Source of the DNA: Aricia agestis
Taxonomy: Eukaryota > Arthropoda > Insecta > Lepidoptera > Lycaenidae
Length of the DNA stretch: 64,000 nt
Assembly (NCBI RefSeq): GCF_905147365.1
Contig: NC_056427.1
Location: forward strand, 7,445,001-7,509,000
Direction: 5' to 3'
Of the stretch, positions 28,435-40,579 are shown piece after piece (position 1 is the first letter of the stretch; each line of letters opens with the position of its first letter). The notes under the pieces were generated by a model, which was not told where the DNA came from, searched no databases, and saw only the letters and a program-made list of their open reading frames with translations. Made by a program: the position numbers and the translations under genes.

Positions 28435-31400
28435 ATGTTAAAAAATATATGTTGTTCCATATGCCTATCTATAAATAAAAAAACTATTAACATTTATACT
28501 ACTAGTCTTCAACATGTTTATGAAAACCTCGCAAATTTTAAGGTAAGTTTTGATTTTTATATTTTGGTACATATTTTGTAATATGTCAATGTATTATTCA
28601 TCACTACAAGCTACCTAAAAACCAAAAGATTGATTGGCTTCAAATGCCTTCGACAATAAGAGCATACGAATTGGTATGGTCTTTTAATCAAAGGCCATTG
28701 AACTGATGATGATGTCACAGTGAACACACAATAGGGAATATGCATGATTTTTTTTATGACTTTAATTAGTCCTTTATATCTTTATAAATGAGAATAAAAC
28801 ATAAATAGGCTTCAAAATATTCAAATTTTTCTTTAAATTGAAATTTAAAACATTGATTAAATTGGTACCATTTCACATACGGCCTTTGGTATGATTTAAG
28901 TGGACAAAATTATTAGTTAAATTTTTTCATGCAATAAGTGTTCATATAAATAAAAGTAACTATTAAAACACAGAAAAAACATTTATTAATACACAAATGA
29001 CCCTAAATGATGTAATCGTAACACAAAATGTAGAGATAATAATTAAAATTTAGTAACTATTATGTATTTACAAAACTTACTTATAACATTTATAAGTTTT
29101 TTTAATCATCGCCATCTTCATCATTATTCTCATCCTCATCTAATATTATGTCTTGATGGGCGGGAATATGTGGACTTGAAAAAAAATTTGTGATATCCTT
29201 GCTAAAAGGAACTGACTTTTTTTTTGGTTTTTTTCTCAAGCTAGTTATAACCGGATCTGATGTTATTAAGTACATGTGGAAAATATCCGTGTTGGTATTT
29301 ATTCTACTAGTCTTTCGTGTGTGAAAGAGGCGGTAATTTTTGAAATCTTTTTGCCTACTTTCTTGTATGTCTTCTGACAAAGTGCCAATTGGGAGAGGTA
29401 AGCTCTGTACTATGTCAGCCCCGTGTAACAAAACTTTATGTACAGTTACACTCATATCGTACCAATTATAGGCATCACTATACATTTTCGCAGTATCTAG
29501 GCAATACTTACGGAACTCATTAATTTTAATATCATATCCACTAGCCAGAGTGCTAAGGATTATTGAAAAGCGACTAATCAAATTACTGTCCAGGCCTGTT
29601 ATTTCTGCTACCTGTTCAGGGGATGAAAAAAAAACATCTGGCAGTATTACCGTCATTGCTTGATCCTCCCCCTTGTTTCGATAGATCAATCACTAAACCC
29701 ATGTCTTCGTAGAATTTGGTGGTTATTTGCTTCTGTCTTTTCTTGACAATATGTTTTTCGATATCCCCACGAACTTGCCATTTTTTTAACGTTAATTTAT
29801 AACATGTAATAATAAATCCATGCTTCGTATATACGCATGAAGTATGGAGATACCATACTTATAGGCACTGGTGTCACATACCCGTTTGTTTAAAAGGTCT
29901 ATTTTGTTCATATCAGAGGCCTTCGCTTTGCAAATGTAGCAACTCTGTGTTGATCGATTTCTTGTCAAAATATTAATAATTTTCCCATCAAACATCGTTG
30001 GCAACATAACATATTCAAAACTGACAAGTTTTCCATTAATTTCCACAATTTTGGATTCTTAAGTTATTTATTTGCCGTTGCACGTCATCAAACATGTCCT
30101 TAACATTTTGTTCAGTTTCCTTTAATATTCTAAATATAAGAGGACGGCAAAATCGCGTTGATGATGTGCTAGATGCTTTCCAAAAAGTACGGTTGACATC
30201 ATATATTTGTATGGGTACAACGCTGCACAATTGGGAACGAAAAATAGTTGGTCAGTTGCAGTTGGTTAGTTTAGTTGGTCAAAGTGGAAAGACTGAAAAT
30301 AATATTGGAATCTCCGTAAAGTCTAGAGTCACTGAATTGTTGTTTGTAAATACTGTGCCCCCCACTACCTTCGAAACCCCACTTAGATACTACTTTTACA
30401 CTTTTTGTTTCTACTCTTGAAAACACTTCACTGTACACATCCAATACTCTTTCTAAGGTAAAGTCAAGTAATCGTAAAGTAACTTCAACACAGTCTTCTG
30501 TTATTTTGATGTCACTCTCCGGGTAGCATGTTTGCTTAGCTACTTGAATAGCTTTGTATGAAGGATAGATGTTACAACCAAGTTTTTTAGCACCCTGCTG
30601 TATATTAATATACGCATCTTTGCTTAAATCGCAGTCACTCATCAGGGCCAAAGCTTTTTCTGGGATAAAAGTATTCTATGTCCTTTCCCGGGACTCAAAG
30701 TATCTCCATACCAAACAGCAAGATTGATTCTGCTGTTTGGGCATTGAAAGGTAACAGGCAGACTGACACACAAATATATAATATAATATCTATGGACGCT
30801 TCACACCACGTCAGTCTGGCCCCGTGGTAAGTATGAAGGACTTGTGTTACGGGTACCAGACAACGGACATATATTTAATACTTTTATACTATACATATAT
30901 TTAAGATTTTTATTATATGATACACATTTTTAATACACATCCATGACCCAGGAACTTTGAAAACTTTTTGTTCCGTCGGCGGGATTCGAACTCGCGACCC
31001 CCGGTTTGATCTACCAACAGCTCACCAACTGAGCCACAGAGGTCGTCAAAAATCCAAATGGACACAGACATTAGTTTTTATAACAATACTATCAATTCAA
31101 TTTCCTTCTGTGTTGTGCTTTGCATCACTAATGTATTACTGTAATTATAATTTATTGTAAGATTGTAGATGTGGAATGCTGGGTGTGCTACATCTGCCAC
31201 ACAAGACTGCGACAATGTCAACAGTTGCAGCAGTTGGCCGTGCAGACACGAGGCCTGATTGATGACATAATCCAAAAGAAGGTTTGAAAAGAAATAATAT
31301 TTAGATATTATTATAAAATAGTAACATAATGGAAGTGCTTTTAGGGTTTAATAAATTTCTAATATTAAAACTGCTTGCAGTATAAAAAAAACTTTAGTAC

Positions 31401-34400
31401 CTTTAAATGGTTAGCTTTTATGAATCTATTTTTCTTATTTGGTAACTAATGATGTTTAGTTTTTCAAACCTCATTTTTTGCTTAGCATGTAATGTGATAT
31501 TTTTTTAGATGGATGTAAAATTTGAACCATTTGGATCTTTGTTACAATTATCAACCACGAAGACAAAGGTAACTGATAGAACATACAAAACCTCAAGCAT
31601 CAAACAGGAGTCTGATCTTCAGATAGCATTTAATAATAAAAATGGTAGGTTATAAGTATCTGATAATTTTATTCAACATTGATACAGTGGGTCCTATCTA
31701 GGATCAAAACACTGACCTCCATTATACAGTACTTGTATAATGGAGGTCAGTGGATCAAAATTAATAAATAATGTCATCAGCTACTAAGTCTAGAGCATAA
31801 AGTTAATATACCTAGCGGAATAGAGAAACAAAGACCTGAGCAAGAGAGATGTCACTATCAGTAACACTGCGTGGTAAAAAGACATGTGATACATGACAGC
31901 AGCACTCTTTTTTTGACGTTCCGTCCGCACGTGCCGCACGTTGACAATTTAATCTCATATAAATCATGTTCAATCATGCTTGTGTAAGTGTATACATACA
32001 CATATTTATACACACATGAAACCAATTTCGGTTACGTTTGACAGCTCGAGATTGTTGCTCTATTCCGCTAGGTATATTACCTTTATGGTCTAGAGAGAGA
32101 CATATCAATGAATATGTTGGCTCAACTTTTTATAAGAATACCTTTTTTACAGTTTCATATATACAGAAACCATGATTAATTTATTATAATAGATCTATCT
32201 CACCTAGGGTAGATTATTTTGTATGTTATTAATTGGCTTGTCTGATTCAAACTTTTTAGCCTTTGCATTGCTTTAATCGCGGGCTTTGAATGCGGCGACC
32301 GAATTAAGAAATTCCGTAACTAAAATAAATCTAACAACACTCACTCCGACCGGCACCGTCACAGAAATAAATCAAGATAGAACTAAGCGGGTGGAATACG
32401 CGTGTTTCAATCTTGCACAAGTGAGCAAGATTCGTTAAACGTGAATGAAAGTCAGCGCGCACGTCTCGACTTTATTACACCGGAGCGGTTGTGCAAAAAT
32501 GCCTCATTGTGCAGTGTCTAATTGTAAAAACAGAAGTACGAAAATGAATCGGTCAAAAGGAGGTATTTCTTTCCACGGGTAAGTTATTTGTTCTTACTAA
32601 AAGCAAAGCAAAAATTGACACGATCGTTTCCTTAGCAACACACGCGCGTCACCGTTCTATCTTGATTTGTTTCTATGGGCACCGTGCATCGTCTAACGTT
32701 GTTTCAGTTCGGCAGACTTCGGCACGGTGCGAATTATAATTGCATAAGTTGATAAAAATGCTATGAAATGCTTCAACGCGATAGTTCCCGAATGCCACAC
32801 GTTTTTTTGTCATTTTCAGGGTCAAGACATGAGGCAGAAAATACTCAGTACGAACTGGAGGTGGAAGGGTTGTCAGTGGAATCTGAAGATCCCCTCGTTA
32901 ATACACAGCTACCAACAAACATAGTGGACGACTCCATGTCATTAAAGCGAAGCCAGAGCACCATTGAGGATACAAGTTCGATTTGCCCAGTCGATCAGCC
33001 AGCATATTTAGATAAGGAATGGGAGGCAGAAATAAAACTGGAAGTGGAGGGAGTTGAAGACCAAAGTATGTAATCTATACTAATATTATAAATGTGAAAG
33101 TGTGTCTGTCTGTCTGTTACGTCTTCACGCTTAAACTGCTTAACCGATTTCGTTGTAATTTGGCATGGAGATAGTAGATATTTTAAAACCTGGGAAAGAA
33201 GATAGGATACTTTTTATCCCTTTTTTTCCGCGTGATTAACGAATTTTGGCCCAATTGAGTTGCGGCCGTCATCTACTATATTGTAGCATGCCGCGAACAA
33301 TTTTAAGATCGCTTGTAGAAATGGAGGGGGCAGTAAAAAGTAGAACACTCTCAATATTGTAAACTTAAAAAAACTAGATCAAAATCAGTTCACCCGTTTT
33401 GATGGTACGATACCATGGACAGACATAAACACTCACATACATACAGACAGACACGTTAAATTTATTCTTCCTCTTATATGTTTTGTGCTAAAAATACAAG
33501 TTAATATTACACCTAAACTTAGTGTCTTGAAACATACAAGGTAACATAATTTTTTAAACATTTATTCAGGTACCGAACAAGACTACGAGCTAGACAATAC
33601 AAACCACGGAAGGCGAGACCACACTAGCGAAACACAGTCCAGCAAGCATACGCGCGGCTGTGACGTTTGTTACAAGAAATTCAAATTCAAGAGTGACTTA
33701 CTACGGCATATGCGAATACATAGCAACGTCAAACCGTTTGGATGCGACATTTGTTCAAGAAAGTTCAAAAGTAGGCATTGCTTGCAACGACATATGAGGA
33801 TACATATAGGAGATCTTCCATACGGCTGCCATATTTGTCCAAAGAAATACTTATTTGAATGTGATCTGCAACGCCACGTCCGAAGTCATAGAAGTGAAGA
33901 ATTAAATAATTTAACAAGCAATGAAAATAGTTTATATGAAGCCGGCGAAGATAATGTGTGCAATTTTTGTTCAAAAAAGTTCACAAATAAAGGAAGCCTG
34001 AACCGACACATCCGAATTCATACGGGTGATAAACCGTTCGTCTGTCATGTTTGTGCAAAGAAATTTATAGAGAAGAGTGCTCTAGATAACCATGTGTTAA
34101 CACACACTGGCACCAAACCGTTCAGCTGTGATATTTGTTCCAAACGATTCACTCTAAAGCTCAATTTGAAGAGGCATTCAGTGGTTCATACGGCGAAAAC
34201 GCAGTTTAACTGTGATATATGTACCAAGAAGTTCCGATTCAAGTCTACTTTGAAATCCCATAGGCGGCTACACGGAGGCGCGAGAATACAGGAACGTAAC
34301 AAACCGTACAGTTGTGATGTGTGCTCGGAGAAGTTTTCGCACCAGAGATATTTGAACGCTCACGCTCAAATCCACGCGAGCGACAAAGTGTTTAGTTGTG

Positions 34401-34681
34401 AATTGTGCCCGAAAAAGTTTCTACGGAAGACACATTTGAATAGACACTCTCGATCTCATACAGGCGACCAGCCGTTCACCTGTGATATATGTGCGCGGAA
34501 ATTCACTCAAAAAGGCAGCTTGAAAGTGCACAAACGCAGTCACGAGGGAGACCGTAAATATAGCTGTCATATTTGTTCGAAGAAATTCCTAAGAAACTAC
34601 ACCCTGCAGACTCATTTGAAAATCCACGAGGCCCGGGCAACAGTCTTATCAGACAGCCAGACATATGTGGCCCAACTATAA
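28435..34681 (+). CDS. ZAD C2H2 zinc-finger protein, gene 2 (11 fingers)
   Basis: Five exons: 28435-28542, 31162-31281, 31509-31644, 32820-33065, 33570-34681; frame is kept throughout, giving 573 residues. Exon 1 (MLKNICCSICLS) and exon 2 (CWVCYICHTRLRQC) form the ZAD. Exons 3-4 are an acidic linker with KQES and EAEIKLEVEG. The last exon carries 11 C2H2 fingers from about residue 233 (CDVCYKKF to the final HLKIH). One linker between fingers 3 and 4 is long and acidic (NNLTSNENSLYEAGEDN), splitting the array into 3 and 8 fingers. Introns hold a Transib remnant, a SINE, MITEs, a THAP exon fragment and a Helitron-type repeat that begins a few bases after the exon 4 donor. AATAAA is at 34828. 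The exon 2 donor (GTTTGA) is weak. The target DNA is unknown. Confidence 0.88.
29102..30651 (-). pseudogene. Transib (RAG1-like) transposase remnant
   Basis: Read from 30651 leftwards, four frames give ALMSDCDLSKDAYINIQQGA, then ITEDCVEVTLRLLDFTL, KWGFEGSGGHSIYKQQF, STRFCRPLIFRILKETEQNV, MFDGKIINILTRNRSTQSCY, CKAKASDMNKIDLLNKR, LLHGADIVQSLPLPIGTLSE and KDFKNYRLFHTRKTSR. This order and these blocks match what I know of Transib and RAG1-like cores: a GS-G-S-YKQ block, a DGK block, a Cys pair and an LPIG-LSE block. The first catalytic acid, normally Asp before GS, is Glu here. The N-terminal half is missing, and frameshifts occur near 30270, 30040 and 29690. It lies antisense within intron 1 of zinc-finger gene 2. 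Confidence 0.82.
30655..30780 (-). mobile_element. Helitron-type repeat fragment
   Basis: On the minus strand it matches the middle of the Lep1-like family (TAGAATACTTTTATCCCAG, then CTGTTACCTTTCAATGCC and an AATATTATA-like end). It abuts the SINE at 30781. Confidence 0.5.
30781..31046 (-). mobile_element. tRNA-derived SINE, family 1, minus strand
   Basis: Read on the minus strand it begins ACGACCTCTGTGGCTCAGTT (A-box region) and includes GGGTTCGAATCC-like box B (31000-30980 area). It continues with CCTGGGTCATGGATGTG and ends AGCGTCCATAGATATTAT. The plus-strand copy at 55306-55570 matches along its whole length. RNA polymerase III promoter boxes are present. It sits in intron 1 of gene 2, about 115 bp before exon 2. 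Confidence 0.85.
31710..31752. mobile_element. 43-bp palindromic mini-insertion with 8-bp duplication
   Basis: CACTGACCTCCATTATA and its inverted copy flank 9 unpaired bases. The unit is bounded by GATCAAAA on both sides (31702-31709 and 31753-31760). The 8-bp duplication suggests mobilisation by a hAT-type transposase, or a tiny deletion derivative. It lies in intron 3 of gene 2. Confidence 0.7.
31789..32095. mobile_element. MITE with 40-bp terminal inverted repeats
   Basis: The left end TCTAGAGCATAAAGTTAATA and the inverted right end share ATACCTAGCGGAATAGAG with few mismatches. The 307-bp unit is non-coding and lies in intron 3 of gene 2. The superfamily is not determined. Confidence 0.75.
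32353..32686 (+). mobile_element. THAP-coding exon fragment between inverted repeats
   Basis: At 32499-32578 an ATG opens MPHCAVSNCKNRS and ends GGISFHG at a GTAAGT donor. This is the first part of a THAP zinc finger (C-x-x-x-x-C, then the GISFH block). Inverted repeats flank it: CACCGTCACAGAAATAAATC at about 32354 and the complement of GATTTGTTTCTATGGGCACC at about 32668. P-type transposases start with THAP, so this may be the 5' end of a THAP transposon. Splicing to the next exon of gene 2 (32820) would hit a stop, so it is not a gene 2 exon. Confidence 0.5.
33074..33276 (+). mobile_element. Helitron-type repeat (Lep1-like) at the start of intron 4 of gene 2
   Basis: It runs from TCTATACTAATATTATAAAT, through GTCTGTCTGTCTGTTACGTC, to GGCCGTCATCTACTA. 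It starts 8 bases after exon 4 ends and leaves the GTATGT donor intact. Confidence 0.75.
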
Positions 34682-35134
34682 ATGTGTATATTATGTTTCA
34701 CAGTGCACGTTACGATAATATCGCGATCGTGCTGATAAAAGAGGGAGTTGAGAAGAACAGGGATACACCCTGTACCCTAGTCCCTAACCCCTCTAACGAG
34801 GGCAGCCTTTTAAGTTTTGTTGTTTGAAATAAATACTAACAATCTTATAGATTATCATCATTTGAATTGAAATCCAATTTTTTTTTCAACGATCGCGGGA
34901 AGTTACACAACTTAAAAGGCAGCCCTTGTATTATTAAAAAAAATATGCAGAGTGTAACTATTCAACATCCGCTGCCTTTGTCTTTTATATTATGTTGTTT
35001 CCAGTATGTCAGACAAAACAAGCGGACCTTGTACCGTTTTTTATTTGTAAATATTTTATGACAATATGTAAGTTTAATTTATTAAAAATATATAATTTAA
35101 AAATACTATTTTTAATATTTAGAATTTAATATAA
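34682..35134 (+). other. Presumed 3' UTR and flank of zinc-finger gene 2
   Basis: No gene is visible. AATAAA at 34828-34833 fits a polyadenylation signal 150 bp after the stop. The rest is AT-rich. Confidence 0.5.
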
Positions 35135-35300
35135 CTAGCTATTTGACCGAGCTTTGCTCGGTATTCGATAAAACACGAATAAAATTACATTTTCTAAAAA
35201 TGATTCCTAGCTAGATCGATTTATCGCCCCCGAAACCCCCTATATACTAAATTTCATGAAAATCGTTGGAGCTGATTCTGAGATTCCAATTATGTATATA
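35135..35300 (+). repeat. Lepidopteran-type repeat, left part
   Basis: ACTAGCTATTTGACCGAGC, then GAAACCCCCTATATACTAAA and GAGATTCCAATTATGTATAT form the 3' part of a repeat I recall in many lepidopteran introns. Its usual end, ATACAAGAATTGCTCGTTTA, is found at 36320-36339, after the inserted TGTCGCAGGC element. A similar end occurs at 43005-43035. Confidence 0.5.
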
Positions 35301-36051
35301 TGTCGCAGGCAGATTGTATATTTAGCCGTATTACATTAGGGCTAGCTGTTTTAAAAAACGGCGCCGTTTTGTAATGCGGCGTGTCGACGTTTAGCCGGAT
35401 TGAATGCGGCTGAATAAAAAACCGCCGAAATGTATTCGGCGCTATACATCATTCAATACGGCTAGCCATGGGCGTACCCAGGTTCTGGGCCAGGGGGGGG
35501 TAAATTATGGAGATTCTGGGCCAGAGAAAACATTTCAGTATTTTATTTCATTTCATTATTAATTTATTTATTAAGGCCTACTTACCACGGATACCGAAGC
35601 GGGGGGACGGGGGGTGCAGACCCCTCCCCCCCCGAAAGGGGGTCTCGGGGGCCCAGCCCCCCGCCAAAACAAAAACAAACACAATCCAGAAAGTCCAAAA
35701 GTAGGTTAAGTTAGAACTTAGACCACAACACAGAGGGAGCCGAGCGAGCGAAGCGAGCGTGCTGCGGCAGCAGCCGGCGACCGTTATAAAACAAAAGATA
35801 AATCCAGAATTTTTTGCTTATTCTGTGAGTGCTTACCAAAATTTAATGAAGTATAGGCCACCTATTGCAGCATTGTTTTATTTTGCAATCATGGTCACCC
35901 TATAACTTACGAAGGAGTACGATGCGGCTAAACGTGGGCCGCCTTATTGAAGAACGTATCGCAATTACAATCCGGCTAAACGTCGACACGCCGCATTACA
36001 AAACGGCTAGCCGTAATGTAATACGGCTAAATATACAATCCCCCTGCGACA
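35301..36051. mobile_element. Non-autonomous DNA transposon, TGTCGCAGGC family, copy 2
   Basis: The ends TGTCGCAGGCAGATTGTATA and TATACAATCCCCCTGCGACA are inverted repeats. The interior is the reverse complement of copy 1 (3178-4222), including the GC-rich patch, but lacks about 370 bp of it. Short ATAT bases on both sides may be a target duplication. CGGCTAGCCG-type palindromes are again subterminal. Confidence 0.8.
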
Positions 36052-36339
36052 TATATACCTATGGGCAATGATATTCTATGTTACTAACGTAACTAGATTG
36101 GAAGTTTACGGTAGCAACGCGTTGCCACTTCGAAGATGCCTGGAGGCATATCTCACATACATAATGACATAAAGAATATATGACTTGACATTGTCTTTTG
36201 ACCAAAAAAGTGGTTACGCATTTCTGAGAATCTTTTGTAAGACATTGCTACTCTAGTATTTTAGAAACTCATTGCCTATGGGCCTATGTAGCCTGCTATA
36301 AATAAATAAATATAAATATATACAAGAATTGCTCGTTTA

Positions 36340-36522
36340 TGTTGAGTATATTTACTTTGTCCACTTCATAATCTGTTCAATACTCTATGTTAGTCTATGT
36401 ATGATTATTGCATCTATTATCTATGACAATATGTCAAAAACTTTACTCTGTAACTTTTGTGCTCTGCTAATAAAATGGTGCCCGTACTTTTGTGTTAATT
36501 ATTTACCAAAAGAAATCTAATA
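36340..36522 (+). repeat. Copia element 5' LTR
   Basis: A 183-bp direct repeat starting TGTTGAGTATATTTAC and ending AAATCTAATA. It reads base for base like the 3' LTR at 40847-41029. AATAAAATGG near 36470 may be the polyadenylation signal. It is preceded by GTTTA, the target duplication (36335-36339). Confidence 0.95.
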
Positions 36523-36536
36523 CGCTTCCACTGCGC
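36523..36536 (+). promoter_or_regulatory. Primer-binding site
   Basis: CGCTTCCACTGCGC follows the 5' LTR directly. It is complementary to the GCGCAGTGGAAGCG stretch in the 5' half of insect initiator tRNA-Met. Drosophila copia is known to use an internal fragment of that tRNA as primer. Confidence 0.75.
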
Positions 36537-36632
36537 GACCGCCACTATTATGGAGTTCAGAAGCAATTAATGAAGGAAAAAGTCAAGAGGGACAATAAAA
36601 TTTTACAAGGGAATTACTTGGTAGGTACTAAA

Positions 36633-39600
36633 ATGGCGGACGACGCTTCAAAAAATTACTTCCAGAGTTTACTGGAACCAACTTCAGCACATGGATATTT
36701 CGAATATCATGCATCCTAGAGGAGAAGGAATGCAAAGAAGCTATTGAAGATGGCTTATCAGAGGAAATATTAAAGTCGGAAAAGTTCAAAAAGAAAGACG
36801 CAAAAGCTAGAAGTTTGATAGTTAACTGCCTCTCAGACAAACACTTGGAATATGTCAGAAGCGCTGCGAGTGCAAACGAGATGATCGAAAACTTACGAAA
36901 AATATTCAAAAGAAAAAGTACATTATCTGCGTTATATGTCAGGAAGAAATTATTAACCTTAAAATGTGGCCCCAATGTTGAACTGAGCGACCACTTCAAC
37001 AATTTTGATATGTTAATAAGGCAATTAGAAGAAACTGGAAGCACAGTAAATGAACAAGACAAGGTGTGCCACTTACTATTGACTATGCCTGACAGCTATA
37101 GTACTACAATTGCCGCCTTAGAAACTACTAATGTGGAACTAACAACAGAGTATGTCAAAAGCAAATTGTTAGATGCAGAACTAAAAAGTCAAAATAATTC
37201 AGTGGAATCACAGGATGCATACAGCTTCCTCAGTTGCTTTAAATGTGGTAAAACTGGTCACAAAGCTATACAGTGCAGAGCTGGACATGTAATGAGAGGA
37301 CAGCATCGAGGCAAGCAAGGCAACGGTAGATATTTCAACGGGAGTAACAATAGAGACTTCAATCGAGGCAACGGCAGAGGCTTTAACCGAGGCAACTCCA
37401 GAGGTAACGTGAGAGGACAATCGAGGGGATCATCAAGGGACACCGCACTCCAACAAGGAACAAGTACTATGAGTGAGAGAAATCCATTTTCTTTTGTTGC
37501 TAGTGAAGAGGTATTATCTGTTGATTTGTATGATGAGGACATTAAGTTTATTATTGATTCAGGGGCATCTCAAAATTTAGTCATTGATAGTTATGAAAAG
37601 TACATGTCAAACATTGAATATTTACAAACTAAAATTAAAATTTATGTCGCTAATGGCCAATGTTTGTTTTCGAATAAAAAAGGGATTTTAAATTTAAAAT
37701 GTAATAACATACCTATAAAATTAGAAGCACTACTTGTAAAGGGGTTATCTCACAACTTATTGTCTGTTAAAAAATTATTAGAAAAAGGAAATTCTGTCAG
37801 ATTTCATAAAAATTTTGTATCAATTACTAAAGGATATAACATAATTTATGGTACCATGCTTAATAATCTGTATGCAATTAATCTTACATTAAATTTAGAA
37901 AAATGTTATTCAATAAATGTTGATAAAGATTTATGGCATAAAAGGTTAGGACATGCTAATAGAAAACACTTAAAATTATTGAAATTACCTAGCTCAGAAA
38001 AAACATGTGGAATATGTGCAGAAGGGAAATCAACAAGATTGCCATTCTCTACAACACCCAGGCCAAGATCAAAGTATATAGGAGATCTCATACACACAGA
38101 TATATCAGGACCAGTGAATATTCCTACATCTACAAATGAGGTATATTATCATACAATTATAGATGATTACACACATTTCTGTGAAGTATACTTATTACAA
38201 AGAAAAAGTGAAGCAACAGATAGGCTTATAGAATATGTTAATAGAATGGAAAGACAAATAGGATGTAAAGTCAAGAAAATCAGAAGTGATAATGGTGGTG
38301 AGTTTAAAAATGAAAAACTAAATAAATTTTGCAAAGATAAGGGAATTGTTCAACAGTATACTTTGCCATATAGCCCACAGTCAAACGGAGTTTCAGAACG
38401 CATGAACAGGAATATTTATAATAGAGCTCGGACTTTGTTAATTGAATCTGGTTTACCAAAGACCTTATGGGGTGAAGCAGTGCGATGTGCTGTCTATCAA
38501 ATCAACAGATGTCCATCGTCTGCTATCAATTTTCAAACTCCAGCAGAGAAGATGTTTGGAGACAAAGACTTAACAAGACTTAGGATATTTGGATCAAAAT
38601 CATGGGTTCACATCTTACCAAAACAGGATAAACTTTTACAAAGAGCTAAAGAAATGAGACTCGTAGGATATAGCCCAAATGGATATCGTCTATGGGACCC
38701 TACAAGTAATAAAGTGATAGTGTCAAGAGATGTAAGAATTGATGAAACTCAACTAAAGTACAAGGAAACTGAAGAAAATGATAATATAAATGGAGAAAGG
38801 TACTATGAAGATGAATTGATTCAAAAGGAAGATACTGAGTGTCCTTCTGAACATGACACAGAGGATGACCAAGAGATAAGAATACCTAATGAAAATGATG
38901 GGAACATACAACATGATGGAATATCTAATAATACTAATAAAGAAGTACCAAAGAATAATCAAGAAGATGAAGAAGAAGAAAATGAGAAGTTGAATGAAAA
39001 AGATAGAGCAAATATGCAGAAATATATAACGAGAACAGGAAGAGAAATTCGAAAACCAAAAAACTTACAAGAATATGATCTAAATATAGCATACTGTCTT
39101 TTATCAGGAGATCCACAAGAATATGAAGATGCAATTCATGACAAAGATTGGGAAAAAGCAATAAAGACAGAATTGAAGTCACAAGTGAAATTAGAAACAT
39201 GGGAAGAAGCTACATTACCAAGGGGAAGTAAAGCAATAGACACAAAATGGGTATTCAGAACGAAACAAGATGGAACCAAGAAAGCTCGATTAGTAGCAAA
39301 AGGTTTTCAACAACAGAACAATGATAATCATTATGCTCCGGTAGCCAAATTGTCAACTATCAGATTAATGATGAGTTTAGCAGTTCAACTAGATTTGTCA
39401 CTTAAGCAATTGGACGTACCAACAGCTTTCTTAAATGGAAAATTAAATGATAATGTCTATATCAAATGTCCTAAAGGAATGGAAATTAGTGAAGGAAAAG
39501 TTTTAAAACTTAAAAAGGCTTTGTATGGATTAAAAGAAGCACCTAAATGCTGGAACCAAAGATTTCATAATTTTGTAACTCAGAAAGGGTTTGTACAATC

Positions 39601-40579
39601 ACAGCATGATTTATGTTTATATGGAAAAGGAAAGATTTGGATATTACTCTACGTGGATGATATTTTACACCTTGGAAATAACAATGAGATGATAAAAGAA
39701 CTAGAAAAGGAATTTAAAGTAAAGAACTTAGGAGAAGTACATAAATATTTAGGATTAGAAATAACAAGAACAGAAGGTAGCTTGGAAATAAGACAAACAG
39801 ATATGATTAAAAGACTTTTAGAAAAATATCACATGCAAGATTGCAAATTAAGCAAAACTCCAATGGAAATTAATTTTAATGTAAACATACCATCACCATC
39901 AGATGTGATTGATGTACCTTTCAAGGAATTAATAGGTTCATTGTTGTACATTTCTGTGAACAGTCGACCAGATATTACTTATGCTGTATCATTTTTAAGC
40001 AGATTTTTAAATAAACCTACACAAGAGTTATGGATAGCAAGTAAGAGAGTGTTACGTTATCTTAAAGGAACCTCTCATCAGGGGCTGATTTATAGGAAGA
40101 CCAAAGAGTTCACAAAACTAATAGCCTACTCAGACGCTGACTGGGCAGCTGATAAAACAGACCGTAAGAGCACGAGTGGCTGTGCTATATATCAAGGCGA
40201 GAACTTAATAACATGGTTTTCTAGAAAGCAAACATGTACCGCCCTGTCAACAGCTGAAGCTGAGTATGTGGCTGGAGCACACTCGATGACTGAACTTATT
40301 CACATCAAAGGAATACTTTCTGATATATTAAGTAATAGTATCATTTCAGCTCATTTATTGATTGACAATCAGAGTACAATAAAATTAATACAAAATCAGA
40401 TGAATACTAAAGCTTCTAAACATATTGAAATTAAATATCACTACATTAAAGATTTAATTTATAAGAAAATAGTGTCAATCTCGTATGTACCTACAAATGA
40501 AAATATCTCTGATATATTTACAAAATCTTTATCTATTCAAAAACATAGTTATTTTTGTAGCAAGTTGAATTTAACTTAA
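36633..40579 (+). CDS. Copia Gag-Pol polyprotein with one early frameshift
   Basis: The natural ATG is at 36633 (MADDASK). A run of six A at 36650-36655 throws the frame off by one; from there the other frame is open without a stop to 40579. In order: gag helices (FSTWIFRISCILEEKECKEA near the start), CCHC knuckle CFKCGKTGHKAIQC, an Arg/Gly/Asn-rich stretch, protease FIIDSGASQNLV, integrase zinc-binding LGHANRKH...CGICAEGKS, integrase DDE blocks (HTDISGP, IRSDNGGEF, YSPQSNGVSERMNR), reverse transcriptase (KQLDVPTAFLNG, LYVDDILHLG with catalytic YVDD) and RNase H (AYSDADWAAD, STAEAEY, LLIDNQSTIKL). All catalytic motifs are present. The break may be a real mutation or a homopolymer reading error. 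Confidence 0.9.

Noticed and set aside
32499..33065. THAP exon as an alternative first exon of zinc-finger gene 2
   Set aside because: Joining the 32578 donor to the exon at 32820 gives an immediate stop, and inverted repeats flank the THAP part.
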